From contig JAJDCO010000112.1 of NCBI GenBank assembly GCA_029260795.1, forward strand, positions 62,001-126,000: DNA of 64,000 nucleotides, in the 5' to 3' direction. Source of the stretch: Planctomycetota bacterium (GTDB taxonomy: Bacteria; Planctomycetota; OFTM77). Shown one piece after another: positions 34,177 to 43,048 of this stretch (position 1 is the first letter of the stretch; every line of letters begins with the position of its first letter). The notes under the pieces were generated by a model, which saw nothing but the letters and a program-made list of their open reading frames with translations, made no database searches and was not told the DNA's origin. Position numbers and translations under genes: made by a program.

Positions 34177-35661
34177 TCAGAAGCTCAGGCCGTACGCGAT
34201 GGTCAAGTTGACGCCTTCGGGTGAGCGGCCGATGTCGATTCGAAAGAGTGCCTGGCGATCGAAGGTCGCTCGCAAGCTCACGCCGTAGCTCTCGCGGATG
34301 CGAGCGCTCCCCAGCCGATCCACGCGGCGGGCGACCGAGCCGAAGTCCGCGAACAGAGCCAAGCCCAAACGCTCGATTCGAACCCGACGGGTGATGGTGA
34401 TTCCTCGGGGGACCGCCCAGAAGCGGTACTCGACGCTGGAGTGCCAGGCGGCACGATCCGTCCAGCGATTGCCGATGAATCCGCGCAGCGTGTCCGAGCC
34501 ACCCAGGCTGGGAAGGGCCCAGAACGGGAGCTCGCCTGCGGTCGACGCCAAAAAGCCGCCCACCGCCACCGAGTCCGTCGGGGGGTGCTCCTCGTCGTCG
34601 TCCCCGCCGTCGTGGAGCAGAGGCGGCACGGTGAGGACACCACTTCCATCCAGGCTGAAGATCGCTCCCGCGTCGCTGTCGGTCTGCAGAGGCTGAGAGT
34701 AGACTCCGACTCCGAGAGTGGTTCCGCGGTAGGGCAAGTGCTGCGAGTCGCGCGTGTCCCAGCGCAGGCCGCCCGTGAGCGTCAGGCTGTCATGCGAGTC
34801 CGCATCCCGGAAGACGACGGGAAAAGCATCGTCGGTGCTCGGGACGCCGCTCACCCTCCCGCGAGCCAGATCGCGATGCTCCAGCCCCACGCCAGCGCCG
34901 ATCACGAAGTCGTCCCCGGTGCGAGGAAAGGTCTGCTGCCACGAGAAGCCGCCACCGATGGCCTCGGAGGTGTAGGAGCTCTCTGAGCGCTCGGGAGCCC
35001 GGGAGCCGAATCCGAAGAAGCGGCGCGTGAGCGTCTTCGTGTAGCCGAGGCTCGCGGTGATGTGACTCCGCTCCTCCTGAATGACGCCGCCCTTCTCGAG
35101 ATCCCGGTGATGCAGCCAGCGTCGCCAGCGCATCCGATAGCTCTGCTGCCCCTCGGTCGTGTAGCTCAAGTTGATGCTGGCGAACTCGCGGCGCCGCTGG
35201 TTCCGAAAGTCGATGTCGGTGATCGAGACCCCGCCGCCGAAGCCGATGTCCTCCTCGAAGAAGAAGAGCGGCACGATGAACGAGCTGACCAGGAACCGAT
35301 CGAACAGGTTCCCGGGGATCAGCCGCCCTTCGGGCACATACCGCCATCGCTCCGGATGCTCGAGCTCGGAGGGCAGCTCGACCTTGGGAATCCGGCCGTT
35401 GGCCTCGATTCCCGGCAGGAGCTCCTGACCGGACCGGGACGAAGTCTCGCCGTCGCCCGGACCCGGGTCATCCGAACCGGGCGCCTCGCGGTCGGCGGGA
35501 GCCTCCGCATCCGGAAAGCTCTCGCCCGCCGGCCGCTCTTGGGTCGATCGACAGCCGATCGAGCCCGTTCCCAGGGCGAGGACGAGGCCAACGCGCCAGG
35601 CCCAGGACCGATGCGTGGCGACCGAGCGGTGTTGCACCGCTCGGCGCCGAACGGATGTCAC
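34177..35661 (-). CDS. BamA/TamA-like outer-membrane beta-barrel (surface antigen D15 type)
   Basis: 494 residues from a GTG at 35661; its first bases overlap the TGA of the upstream gene as GTGA, which supports this start. The signal VLALGTGSIGCRS resembles a lipobox, followed by an acidic, Pro-rich linker. From about residue 120 the protein is amphipathic beta-strand: FFFEEDIGFGGGVSITDID, LGYTKTLTRRFFGFG, LRWDTRDSQHLPYRGTTLGV, LGGSDTLRGFIGNRWTD (the barrel L-R-G-F motif) and a terminal ...LTIAYGLSF with the C-terminal Phe required for barrel insertion. There are no POTRA domains. Likely an outer-membrane assembly or transport barrel. Confidence 0.82.
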   Translation of the reverse strand: MTSVRRRAVQHRSVATHRSWAWRVGLVLALGTGSIGCRSTQERPAGESFPDAEAPADREAPGSDDPGPGDGETSSRSGQELLPGIEANGRIPKVELPSELEHPERWRYVPEGRLIPGNLFDRFLVSSFIVPLFFFEEDIGFGGGVSITDIDFRNQRRREFASINLSYTTEGQQSYRMRWRRWLHHRDLEKGGVIQEERSHITASLGYTKTLTRRFFGFGSRAPERSESSYTSEAIGGGFSWQQTFPRTGDDFVIGAGVGLEHRDLARGRVSGVPSTDDAFPVVFRDADSHDSLTLTGGLRWDTRDSQHLPYRGTTLGVGVYSQPLQTDSDAGAIFSLDGSGVLTVPPLLHDGGDDDEEHPPTDSVAVGGFLASTAGELPFWALPSLGGSDTLRGFIGNRWTDRAAWHSSVEYRFWAVPRGITITRRVRIERLGLALFADFGSVARRVDRLGSARIRESYGVSLRATFDRQALFRIDIGRSPEGVNLTIAYGLSF

Positions 35662-36341
35662 TGATCGATGGGGTTCGTGGCGTTGCCCGTCTCGCCGGAG
35701 ACGCCCCAGTAGTCATCGGCGTCTTCTTCGGCCGGCTCGACTTCCTTGGGACTCAGCTCGCTCTCGTCGAGGACGCCCGGCTTCATCACGCCCGGTTGAT
35801 CCATTTGATTCATCGTCATGTTCGGAGGACCCGGGAGCTTCACGGACGCCACGAGCTCGCCGATCGCGTTCTCATCCCCATTGAGGTGGGTGCGGACGTT
35901 CTTCAGCGTCATCGAGTAGACGCCGAGCTCTGGCGGCAGCCCGACCGCGAAGATCCAATGCTGCTCGGTGGAGCGCCCTGGGTGGATCGACAGATTCGAC
36001 GCTTTCTTCACGCCGACCTCGTCGGCGGTGATGATTCGACCTTGATAGTCGAGCTCGACCTCGTAGCGATCGAAGCGGATCTCTTGGCTGCCGCGGTTCT
36101 CCACCCGCACCCAGACCTCGATCCGGTCGAGAGAGCGGTGATTGCTGAGCTTCTGAACCTCGAGGACGACGGCGTCACCCAGGGTGTACGTCTCCTGACC
36201 GGGCGCGAACTTCACCTGAACATGCCCGTCACGGCACTTGGTGAGCTCCCCCCCTTGGGTGACGTAGTTCTCACACGTGCCGCACGCGATCGCGCCCAGC
36301 ATTCCGATACCAACCAGGCAAATCGCCAAGAAGCGAGTCAT
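35658..36341 (-). CDS. Uncharacterised lipoprotein
   Basis: 227 residues from ATG 36341, with GGAGGTGA upstream. MLGAIACGTC is a lipobox. The mature part resembles an Ig-like or FixG-like beta-sandwich (LGDAVVLEVQKLSNHRSLD, VWVRVENRGSQEIRFDRYEV, MTLKNVRTHLNGDENAIG) and ends in a Met- and acid-rich tail (MNQMDQPGVMKPG, EEDADDY). It overlaps the barrel gene start by four bases, so the two proteins are probably made together and may act together in the outer membrane. Confidence 0.75.
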   Translation of the reverse strand: MTRFLAICLVGIGMLGAIACGTCENYVTQGGELTKCRDGHVQVKFAPGQETYTLGDAVVLEVQKLSNHRSLDRIEVWVRVENRGSQEIRFDRYEVELDYQGRIITADEVGVKKASNLSIHPGRSTEQHWIFAVGLPPELGVYSMTLKNVRTHLNGDENAIGELVASVKLPGPPNMTMNQMDQPGVMKPGVLDESELSPKEVEPAEEDADDYWGVSGETGNATNPIDQ

Positions 36342-36461
36342 CGTTCCGTCACCTCCGGAGCGTTCGAGACAGGATTCGACCGAGTGAAGCGACCGAGTTT
36401 GCCATCCGATCGCATTGGGAACAACGAGAAGGTTCGCAGCCACCCGCCAACCGAGGCTCAC

Positions 36462-36751
36462 TCACATCGCCAGGCCACCGTTGACCGAGCTGACCTGCCC
36501 GGTGACATAGGAAGCGCCCGGCGAGGCGAGAAAGCTCACGACGGAGGCCACCTCCTCGGACTGCCCGACTCGTCGCATGGGGATCCGGCTTCGCCAAGCC
36601 TCCTCGGGCAAGTCCTCCGTCATGGCGCCGCCTCAGCTTCCGAGCGGGCGTAGTTGACCACGACCTTCCGATCCCCATGGCGACCGAGCTCGAGCGCGAT
36701 GGCTCGCCCGATGCCTCGGCTTCCCCCCGTGACTAAGGCCCACCCTGACAT
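36462..36751 (-). pseudogene. 3-oxoacyl-ACP reductase (FabG) with catalytic middle deleted
   Basis: Read on the minus strand from ATG 36751, the first 41 codons give WALVTGGSRGIGRAIALELG (Rossmann G-x3-G-x-G) and VVVNYARSEAEAA, a normal FabG N-terminus, and stop at 36622-36620. From 36623 another frame gives TEDLPEEAWRSRIPMRRVGQ, EEVASVVSFLASPGASYVTG and VNGGLAM-stop, the normal FabG C-terminus. About 130 residues, including the Ser-Tyr-Lys catalytic site, are missing between. FabG-like ketoreductases are core members of type II polyene clusters. Confidence 0.8.
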
Positions 36752-37022
36752 CGACGGTGTCCTCCTCGGATTCGGTGCGTCTGTCGGCGATCGACAAGAG
36801 ACCCGCTCCCCAGGATCGCGTCAAGTCGATGGACGCCGAGAGCGGTCTGGATGCCCGACGCGCCGGGCATCGAGTGAGTCGCAAAGATTTCTTCGATGAA
36901 TGTCACGGCCGAGAGGGCAATAGTGTCGCGCACGGCTCGCCACGCGAGCCTTCACCGACCAACGAGGCGGCCCCACGAGCACGAGGCCGCCATTCATCAT
37001 TCAAATCCCCGAGGAGATTCCC
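36752..37022. other. Gap with an unassigned minus-strand frame
   Basis: 271 bases. A minus-strand frame (36933 downwards) starts TIALSAVTFIEEIFATHSMP but matches nothing I know; given the neighbouring FabG remnant it could be another lost gene. On the plus side GAGGAG lies just ahead of the lipoprotein start at 37023. Confidence 0.3.
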
Positions 37023-37478
37023 ATGCTGAGCTTGTTCCGCGCGAGCCTGACGGTCGCCGCTCTCGTCTTCGTCGTCGGTTGCGCTGCCGGTGATGATCCC
37101 GCCGACACCACCGAGCAGTTCTTCCAGGCGATGAAGGACAACGACTTCGAGAAGGGCAAGGAGCTCGTCACGAAGGACTCGATCAAGGACATGAAGGAGC
37201 CGAAGGACGACGAGAAGATCGACATGACCGATCTGACGATCGGCGACGCCAAGGTCGACGGCGACAAGGCCACCGTGCCGACCTCCTTCAAGGTCGATGG
37301 CAAAGAGGTCAAGCTCGACACCGTCCTCGTCAAGGAGGAGGGTGCCTGGAAGATCGACGCCGGAGCGACCATGTCAGCCATGGTCCAAGGCATGATGGGC
37401 GACGCCATGAAGGGCATGGGCGACGCCATGAAGGATGCCAAGGATGCCATGAAGGGCATGGGCGAAGACAAGAAGTAA
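37023..37478 (+). CDS. DUF4878-like small lipoprotein
   Basis: 151 residues with lipobox ALVFVVGCAAG. The domain is a small cystatin/NTF2-like fold: DTTEQFFQAMKDNDFEKGKE, DLTIGDAKVDGDKATVPTSF and TVLVKEEGAWKIDAG, which matches DUF4878/lumazine-binding-like lipoproteins. The last 40 residues repeat short Met- and Lys-rich units (GDAMKGM, GDAMKDA, KDAMKGM), probably a helix. The start at 37023 follows GAGGAGATTCCC. A terminator follows, so it is a single-gene transcript. Confidence 0.8.
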   Translation: MLSLFRASLTVAALVFVVGCAAGDDPADTTEQFFQAMKDNDFEKGKELVTKDSIKDMKEPKDDEKIDMTDLTIGDAKVDGDKATVPTSFKVDGKEVKLDTVLVKEEGAWKIDAGATMSAMVQGMMGDAMKGMGDAMKDAKDAMKGMGEDKK

Positions 37479-37515
37479 GGCCCCTGCCGAAATACTCCAC
37501 CGCCTTGCAACAATG

Positions 37516-37555
37516 GGCGCGACTCGAGTTCCAACCGAACTCGGTCGCGCCTTTT
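37516..37555 (+). terminator. Rho-independent terminator
   Basis: GGCGCGACTCGAGTTC and GAACTCGGTCGCGCC pair with one bulged T, followed by TTTT (37552-37555), 38 bases past the lipoprotein stop. Confidence 0.8.
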
Positions 37556-37786
37556 GTCGTATCGAGGCCAGGTTCGTCCTCGGCACACCACCGCGATCTA
37601 AGCCCTTCACCGCCTCCCACCGAGGCACACGACGGCCGTAACCGTTTGAAATGAATGACGTTTTTGATTATCGTCCACTCGCTTCAGCGCGAGAGACACT
37701 CGTCGATCCCTGCCTCGAAAACCGCGACCCTGGCCTGGGTCTCGATTCCCGCCTCTCCCAACAATGCGCGCTCGAGAGGAGTCGCC

Positions 37787-40700
37787 ATGACCACCCGTAT
37801 CGCTCGGTTCCTCCCTTGGATCTTCGCAGCCCTCCTGTTGCTCCCGGCCTCGAGCTTGGCCCAGAGCGATGCCGGAACCGGCACGAACGATTCGTGGATC
37901 GATGCCTTCCAATGGCGTGAGATCGGCCCGGCGAACATGGGCGGTCGAATCGTGGCTCTGGCGGTCTACGAGCAGAACCCGAGCGTCTACTGGGCGGCAA
38001 CGGCCTCCGGTGGCCTCTTGAAGACGACCAACCGCGGCATCAGCTACGAGCACCAGTTCGACCGCGAGCGCGTCGTGTCGATCGGAGACGTCGCGGTGTT
38101 TCAGGCGAATCCCGAGATCGTCTGGGTCGGAACCGGCGAGGCGAACCCGCGCAACTCGGTCTCTTATGGCGACGGCGTCTACAAGTCGATCGACGGCGGC
38201 AAGACCTGGAAGCACATGGGCCTCAAGGAGACCTTCCAAACCGGTCGCATCGCCTTGCACCCCACCGACCCGAACATCGTCTACGTCGGTGCACTCGGAC
38301 GCCTCTACGGCGCCAACGAAGCGCGAGGCCTCTACAAGTCCGTCGACGGCGGTGAGACCTGGAAGCGCATCCTCTACATCGACGACAAGACCGGCGTCAT
38401 CGACGTCAAGATGAGCCCCGGCGATCCCGACCAGCTGCTGGTCGCCACCTACGAGCGCAAGCGCGACGCCTTCGACGGCAACGACCCGATGGTCCGCCAC
38501 GCTCCCGGCTCCGGCCTCTACCGAACGACGGATGGCGGAACCAGCTTCACCGAGGTGACCGAAGGGTTGCCGACGGTGAACATGGGACGCATCGGGCTCG
38601 ACTACTATCGCAAGGACCCCAACGTCGTCTTCGCGATCATCGAGTCGGAGCTGACCGGCCAAGGCCCCGCGAACTCGGGCTACTGCGGCATTGCGGGTGA
38701 CGCCGTGGATTCGGGCTACCGCATCACACGAGTGGTCGAAGACAGCCCGGCCCAAAAGGCGGGACTGAAAGTCGGCGACGTCGTCCGTTCGATCGCCGGC
38801 GACGCGGTGAAGGATCAGGACTCGATCCGCCAGAAGATCTCCGGCAAGTCGGTCGGTGAAGAGCTCGCGTTCCAGCTCACCCGTGGCGACGCGTCTCAGG
38901 AGGTCGTCGTCACGCTCGGCGAGCCCCCGCGGGGCCGCAGCGGCAACCGTCAGCGCAACCCGTTCCAGGGCCAGCTCGGTGGACAGAGTGAGAACCGCCA
39001 AGAAGAGCAGGGCAGCCAGGGCCACGATCACGGTGGCATCTATCGCTCTGCGGACGGCGGTGCCACCTGGACGCGGATCAACACGCTCAACCCCCGTCCG
39101 ATGTACTTCAGCAGCTTCCGAGTCGATCCGAGCGACGAGAGCTACCTGATCGTGTGCGGTGTCTCGATGTACCGCTCGAAAGACGGAGGCAAGACCTTCA
39201 AGAGCGATGCCAGCCGTGGCGTCCATGCCGACCAGCACGCGCTGTGGATCAACCCGCAGGACGGGCGCCACATTCTCTGCGGCTGTGACGGCGGGATCTA
39301 CCAAACCTACGACCGCGCCGACTCCTGGGAGCACCTGAACAACGCGGCCATCGGCCAGTTCTATCACGTGGCAGTCAGCCCGGAGCTCGACTACCGCGTC
39401 TACGGCGGCTTGCAAGACAACGGAACTTGGGGCGGACCGAGTCGCAGCCGAGCCGGCGGTGCGCGCAACGAGGACTGGTTCCGCGTCGGCGGCGGCGACG
39501 GCTTCCGCTGTGCGGTCGATCCCAACGAGCCCGACCTCGTCTACTCCGAGAGTCAGAATGGTGCGACCAGTCGCATCAACCTCCGCACGGGCGAACGCGG
39601 CAACGCACGCGCCCGGGCACCGCAGGGCGAGCGCTATCGCTACAACTGGAACACACCGTTCATCCTCTCGAGCCACAACTCACGGATCTACTACAACGCG
39701 GGCAACTACGTGTTCCGCTCGCTCGATCGCGGCAACGATCTCAAGCGGATCTCGCCCGACATCACCTTGACGGATCAGGGCAGTGCCACCGCGCTCGCCG
39801 AATCGCCGCTCGACTCCGACCTGCTCTACGTCGGATCCGACGACGGTGCCCTCTGGGGCACGCGCGACGGCGGCTATGAGTGGAACCGCCTGTACCCGTC
39901 GGTGGCTCCCGCTGGCACCTCGCCCACTGAGGCGGGAGAGCCGACCGAGCCGCCGGACGAGGAGCCCGGCCTCTCGCCCGGCGGCGAGGCTCCCCCGCCT
40001 CAGGACGTTCAGCTGACGGGTGAATGGGAAGGGCGGCTCGAGTCGAGCTTGATTCCGCCAGAAGCCGGCTTGTTCACGATACAGCTCCGGCGAGACGCCG
40101 ATGGCAAGTTCAGTGGACGCGTCGAGCAGGAGGATTCGAGCAGCGAGATCGTCAGCGGGACTTGGGACGCCCAGTCTTCGGAGCTCGTGCTCGAGCTGAA
40201 GTCCGAGGAGGGCGACGCCACGCTTACGGCTCTGGTCGAAGGCAACAAGATGTCCGGAACCTTCTCTCTGGCAGCCCTGGAGCTGGAGGTCGACTTCACC
40301 GCCACCCGCCTGCGCGATCTGCCCGGAGCCACCGAGGCCCCGAAGCCGCCGGCCCCGAACGTCGTCGGAATCTTGACGGGGGAATGGACCGGCACCATCG
40401 AGTCCGACTTCGTCCCTGCCGACGCCGCCGGCTTCTCGATGACGATCGCCGTCGATGCCGAAGGCAAGATCAGCGGCAAGAGCGTCTCCGACGCGGACGG
40501 CTCCGAGACCGACATCGTCGGGGGCACTTGGGACCGAGCCACCGGCGAGCTGAATCTCACCCTACAGGGCGAGCTCGGTGAGGCTTCGGTGAAGGGTCGG
40601 GTCCAGGGGACTACGATGACGGGTGTCTTCATCATCGAAGGGCTCGGGGCCGAGATCGACTTCTCGGCCTCCCGCGACAGCGGTCCCGATCGCGATCCGT

Positions 40701-41662
40701 CTCCGGACGCACCCGAGGAGACGCCTGAAGAGGTCGAGGAGGTGGAGCCCGAGGTCGAGACCTTCGCACTCGACGCCCTGATCCCCGCCCCCCGATGGGT
40801 CAGCTCCCTCGAGACATCGCGCTTTGCGGCAGGTCGCGTTTACTTGACGCTCGATGCTCACCGCTCCGACGACGACTCGCCCTACGTCTTCGTCTCCGAG
40901 GATCACGGTGAGACCTGGCGCTCGCTTCGGGCGAATCTGCCAGACACCTCCACGCGCGCGATTCGCGAGGACATCGAGAACGAGAACGTGTTGTATCTCG
41001 GTACCGAGTTCGGCGCCTACGTGACCATCGATCGCGGCGAGAGCTGGATCTCCTTGAACACGAACCTGCCGACGGTCGCCGTTCACGACTTCGCACAGAA
41101 CCGTCCATCGGGTGAGATCGTCGTGGCGACCCATGGCCGCAGTCTGTGGGCACTCGACGCGGCGGTGCTCCGGCAAGTCACTCCCGAAGTCTTCGCCGCC
41201 GAGGTCCATCTCTTCGAACCGAACAACGTCGTCGCCTGGCGTCGTCATCCGGAGCGTGGAGTCTCGGGTGGCTCACAGAGCTTCTCGGGCAGCAACGGTA
41301 ACGCCGGTGCCCAGCTCTTCTACTATCTCGCTGCGCCCGTCGAGAAGCTTCGCTTGTCGATCCAAGACCTCGCCGGCAACGAGATTCGGGAGATTGAAGC
41401 ACCCATTGAGGCGGGGCTCCATCGCGTCACGTGGGATCTCAGAGGTGGCGGAAACGCGCGTGGCGGCGGCGGTCAGCGGGCACGGCGAGGTGCCGCAGCC
41501 GCCCCGGGCACCTACCGCGTCGTCCTCGACGTAAACGAGGACACGTTCCGCGAACGCTTCGACATCGTGGCCGATCCTGAGCTCGCGACCCTCGGCATCA
41601 GCGCCGAGTTCTTCGAGGGCTGGACCGAAGACGTGGTCGAAGAAGAAGAGATCGACGACTGA
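37787..41662 (+). CDS. Secreted VPS10/BNR beta-propeller protein with inserted PDZ domain
   Basis: 1291 residues from ATG 37787, after GAGAGGAG; a longer in-frame start at 37655 would precede the signal. WIFAALLLLPASSLAQ is a Sec signal. Propeller blades with Asp-box turns (YKSIDGGKTWKHMG, YRSADGGATWTRIN, YRSKDGGKTFKSD) form a sortilin-like double propeller. A PDZ domain sits inside (residues about 298-383; ITRVVEDSPAQKAGLKVGDV), followed by two copies of a roughly 100-residue beta domain beginning LTGEWxGxxES (about 742-843 and 863-963). The end (HRVTWDLRGG, PGTYRVVLDV) is a FlgD-like fold. Function unknown, probably protein or glycan binding outside the cell. Confidence 0.88.
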   Translation: MTTRIARFLPWIFAALLLLPASSLAQSDAGTGTNDSWIDAFQWREIGPANMGGRIVALAVYEQNPSVYWAATASGGLLKTTNRGISYEHQFDRERVVSIGDVAVFQANPEIVWVGTGEANPRNSVSYGDGVYKSIDGGKTWKHMGLKETFQTGRIALHPTDPNIVYVGALGRLYGANEARGLYKSVDGGETWKRILYIDDKTGVIDVKMSPGDPDQLLVATYERKRDAFDGNDPMVRHAPGSGLYRTTDGGTSFTEVTEGLPTVNMGRIGLDYYRKDPNVVFAIIESELTGQGPANSGYCGIAGDAVDSGYRITRVVEDSPAQKAGLKVGDVVRSIAGDAVKDQDSIRQKISGKSVGEELAFQLTRGDASQEVVVTLGEPPRGRSGNRQRNPFQGQLGGQSENRQEEQGSQGHDHGGIYRSADGGATWTRINTLNPRPMYFSSFRVDPSDESYLIVCGVSMYRSKDGGKTFKSDASRGVHADQHALWINPQDGRHILCGCDGGIYQTYDRADSWEHLNNAAIGQFYHVAVSPELDYRVYGGLQDNGTWGGPSRSRAGGARNEDWFRVGGGDGFRCAVDPNEPDLVYSESQNGATSRINLRTGERGNARARAPQGERYRYNWNTPFILSSHNSRIYYNAGNYVFRSLDRGNDLKRISPDITLTDQGSATALAESPLDSDLLYVGSDDGALWGTRDGGYEWNRLYPSVAPAGTSPTEAGEPTEPPDEEPGLSPGGEAPPPQDVQLTGEWEGRLESSLIPPEAGLFTIQLRRDADGKFSGRVEQEDSSSEIVSGTWDAQSSELVLELKSEEGDATLTALVEGNKMSGTFSLAALELEVDFTATRLRDLPGATEAPKPPAPNVVGILTGEWTGTIESDFVPADAAGFSMTIAVDAEGKISGKSVSDADGSETDIVGGTWDRATGELNLTLQGELGEASVKGRVQGTTMTGVFIIEGLGAEIDFSASRDSGPDRDPSPDAPEETPEEVEEVEPEVETFALDALIPAPRWVSSLETSRFAAGRVYLTLDAHRSDDDSPYVFVSEDHGETWRSLRANLPDTSTRAIREDIENENVLYLGTEFGAYVTIDRGESWISLNTNLPTVAVHDFAQNRPSGEIVVATHGRSLWALDAAVLRQVTPEVFAAEVHLFEPNNVVAWRRHPERGVSGGSQSFSGSNGNAGAQLFYYLAAPVEKLRLSIQDLAGNEIREIEAPIEAGLHRVTWDLRGGGNARGGGGQRARRGAAAAPGTYRVVLDVNEDTFRERFDIVADPELATLGISAEFFEGWTEDVVEEEEIDD

Positions 41663-41674
41663 GATCGGGACACC

Positions 41675-41709
41675 AAGCCCGGCGCCCTCGCGGGTGCCGG
41701 GCTTTTCTT
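41675..41709 (+). terminator. Rho-independent terminator
   Basis: AAGCCCGGC (41675-41683) pairs with GCCGGGCTT (41696-41704) and runs into TTTTCTT. It follows the propeller gene by 12 bases. Confidence 0.88.
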
Positions 41710-41824
41710 ATTGAGCACCGCGGACTCATCTTGGTCGGCGCGTCGCGAGACGGCCCGACGACGACTGCCGATTCCTCGGGTCGACTGGACGAATGCCGTC
41801 AGCGGCTCGGATGGCGGTCCGCCG

Positions 41825-43048
41825 TCAGATCAGCTTCGTGGCTCGCAGGGCGTCTTCCATCTGCTCCCAGCGCTGCTCGAGGGATCCCGTGTAGCCAATG
41901 GAGAATCGGATCAAGCCCGGTGAGATGCCGGCCTCAGAGAGGTCGGCGTCGCTCAGCTCGCTCGAGGTCGAGCTCGCCGAGCACGACATGAGCGTGTGGT
42001 GATAGCCCAAGCTCACCGCCAGGTAGCCGAATCGGTCACGATTCTGCAGCGCCTCCATGAGCGCATACGCCTTCTCCTCGGTGCCCACGTCCAACGCCAG
42101 GAGGCCGCCCCATCCGAACTCTGGGTTGCGAAGCCTCGCCAGCCGCTCGTGATGCGGATGGGAGGGCAGGCCCGGGTAGCGAACGTCGAGGCCTAGCCCG
42201 TCGAGCTGCTCGGCGAAAAACAACGCTCGGCGGCTGTGCTCGGTGACCCTCAGTCCCAGATGCGGCAAGCGCATGCTGAGCTGGAACGCGATCCGAGGAT
42301 CGAGGGTGGGGCCGAGCAGCATCAGTGCACCTCCATGGAGATCCATGAGGTCACCGATCAGCTCTTGAGTGCCACAGATCGAACCCGCGATGATGTCCGA
42401 GGCCCCGCTGACGAACTTCGTCAAGCTGTGAACGACGACGTCGGCCCCGTGCTGTATGGGAGCGACCATCAAGGGCGCGAACGTATTGTCGACGACCAGC
42501 TTCACGCCGCGCGCGTGCGCCAGCTCGGCGAGTGCCGGAAGGTCGGGCACGGTCAACGTCGGGTTCGTCAACGTCTCGACGTAGAGGACGCGTGTTCGGT
42601 CGGTGAGCGCGGCCTCGACGGCGGCGAGATCCGAAGCATCGACGAACGTCGTTTCGATTCCGGCGCGCAGCGGCAGGAAGTCCTTCATCAAGGCGAAGGT
42701 GCCTCCATAGATCGCGTGGCTCGAGACGATGTGCTCACCGGTCTTCACCAGCTGCATCAAGACGCACGTGATCGCGCTCAATCCGCTCGCCGTCGCATAT
42801 CCAAACTCGCTGCCCTCGAGCGCTGCGAGCTCGCGGCCGAGCGCATAGACCGTCGGATTGAAATGGCGACCGTACAGAAAGCAGCCGCCCGTTTCAGGGC
42901 CGCGGCGGCCGGAGAAGATATCGGGCATCGTCGCCGGATCGAGCACCGTGAACGTCGTGCTGGTCTCGATCGACATGTTCACGCCACCGTGCTCGCCGAA
43001 CTCGTGACGCATGTTGGCCAATGATCGAATCGGGTCGAAACCGGTCAT
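41825..43048 (-). CDS. Cys/Met-metabolism PLP enzyme (methionine gamma-lyase / cystathionine gamma-synthase family)
   Basis: 407 residues from ATG 43048, which overlaps the exporter stop (ATGA, 43045-43048). Family marks are GRHFNPTVYALGRELAALEG, ASGLSAITCVLMQLVKTGEH, VLYVETLTNPTL, KLVVDNTFAP and the PLP-Lys in VVHSLTKFVSGASD. SLGYHHTLMSCSASSTSSEL and FSIGYTGS close the domain. The Cys in 'MSCSAS' and the overall pattern favour a gamma-lyase such as methionine gamma-lyase, but substrate choice in this family cannot be read reliably. It is co-transcribed with a threonine-type exporter. Confidence 0.88.
   Translation of the reverse strand: MTGFDPIRSLANMRHEFGEHGGVNMSIETSTTFTVLDPATMPDIFSGRRGPETGGCFLYGRHFNPTVYALGRELAALEGSEFGYATASGLSAITCVLMQLVKTGEHIVSSHAIYGGTFALMKDFLPLRAGIETTFVDASDLAAVEAALTDRTRVLYVETLTNPTLTVPDLPALAELAHARGVKLVVDNTFAPLMVAPIQHGADVVVHSLTKFVSGASDIIAGSICGTQELIGDLMDLHGGALMLLGPTLDPRIAFQLSMRLPHLGLRVTEHSRRALFFAEQLDGLGLDVRYPGLPSHPHHERLARLRNPEFGWGGLLALDVGTEEKAYALMEALQNRDRFGYLAVSLGYHHTLMSCSASSTSSELSDADLSEAGISPGLIRFSIGYTGSLEQRWEQMEDALRATKLI

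Noticed and set aside
37607..39676. A 689-codon minus-strand open frame, and others of similar size opposite genes (1371-3176, 51626-53644, 60711-63941)
   Set aside because: They are antisense to well-supported genes, carry no family motifs and are Arg/Asp-rich in the way expected from GC-rich shadow frames.
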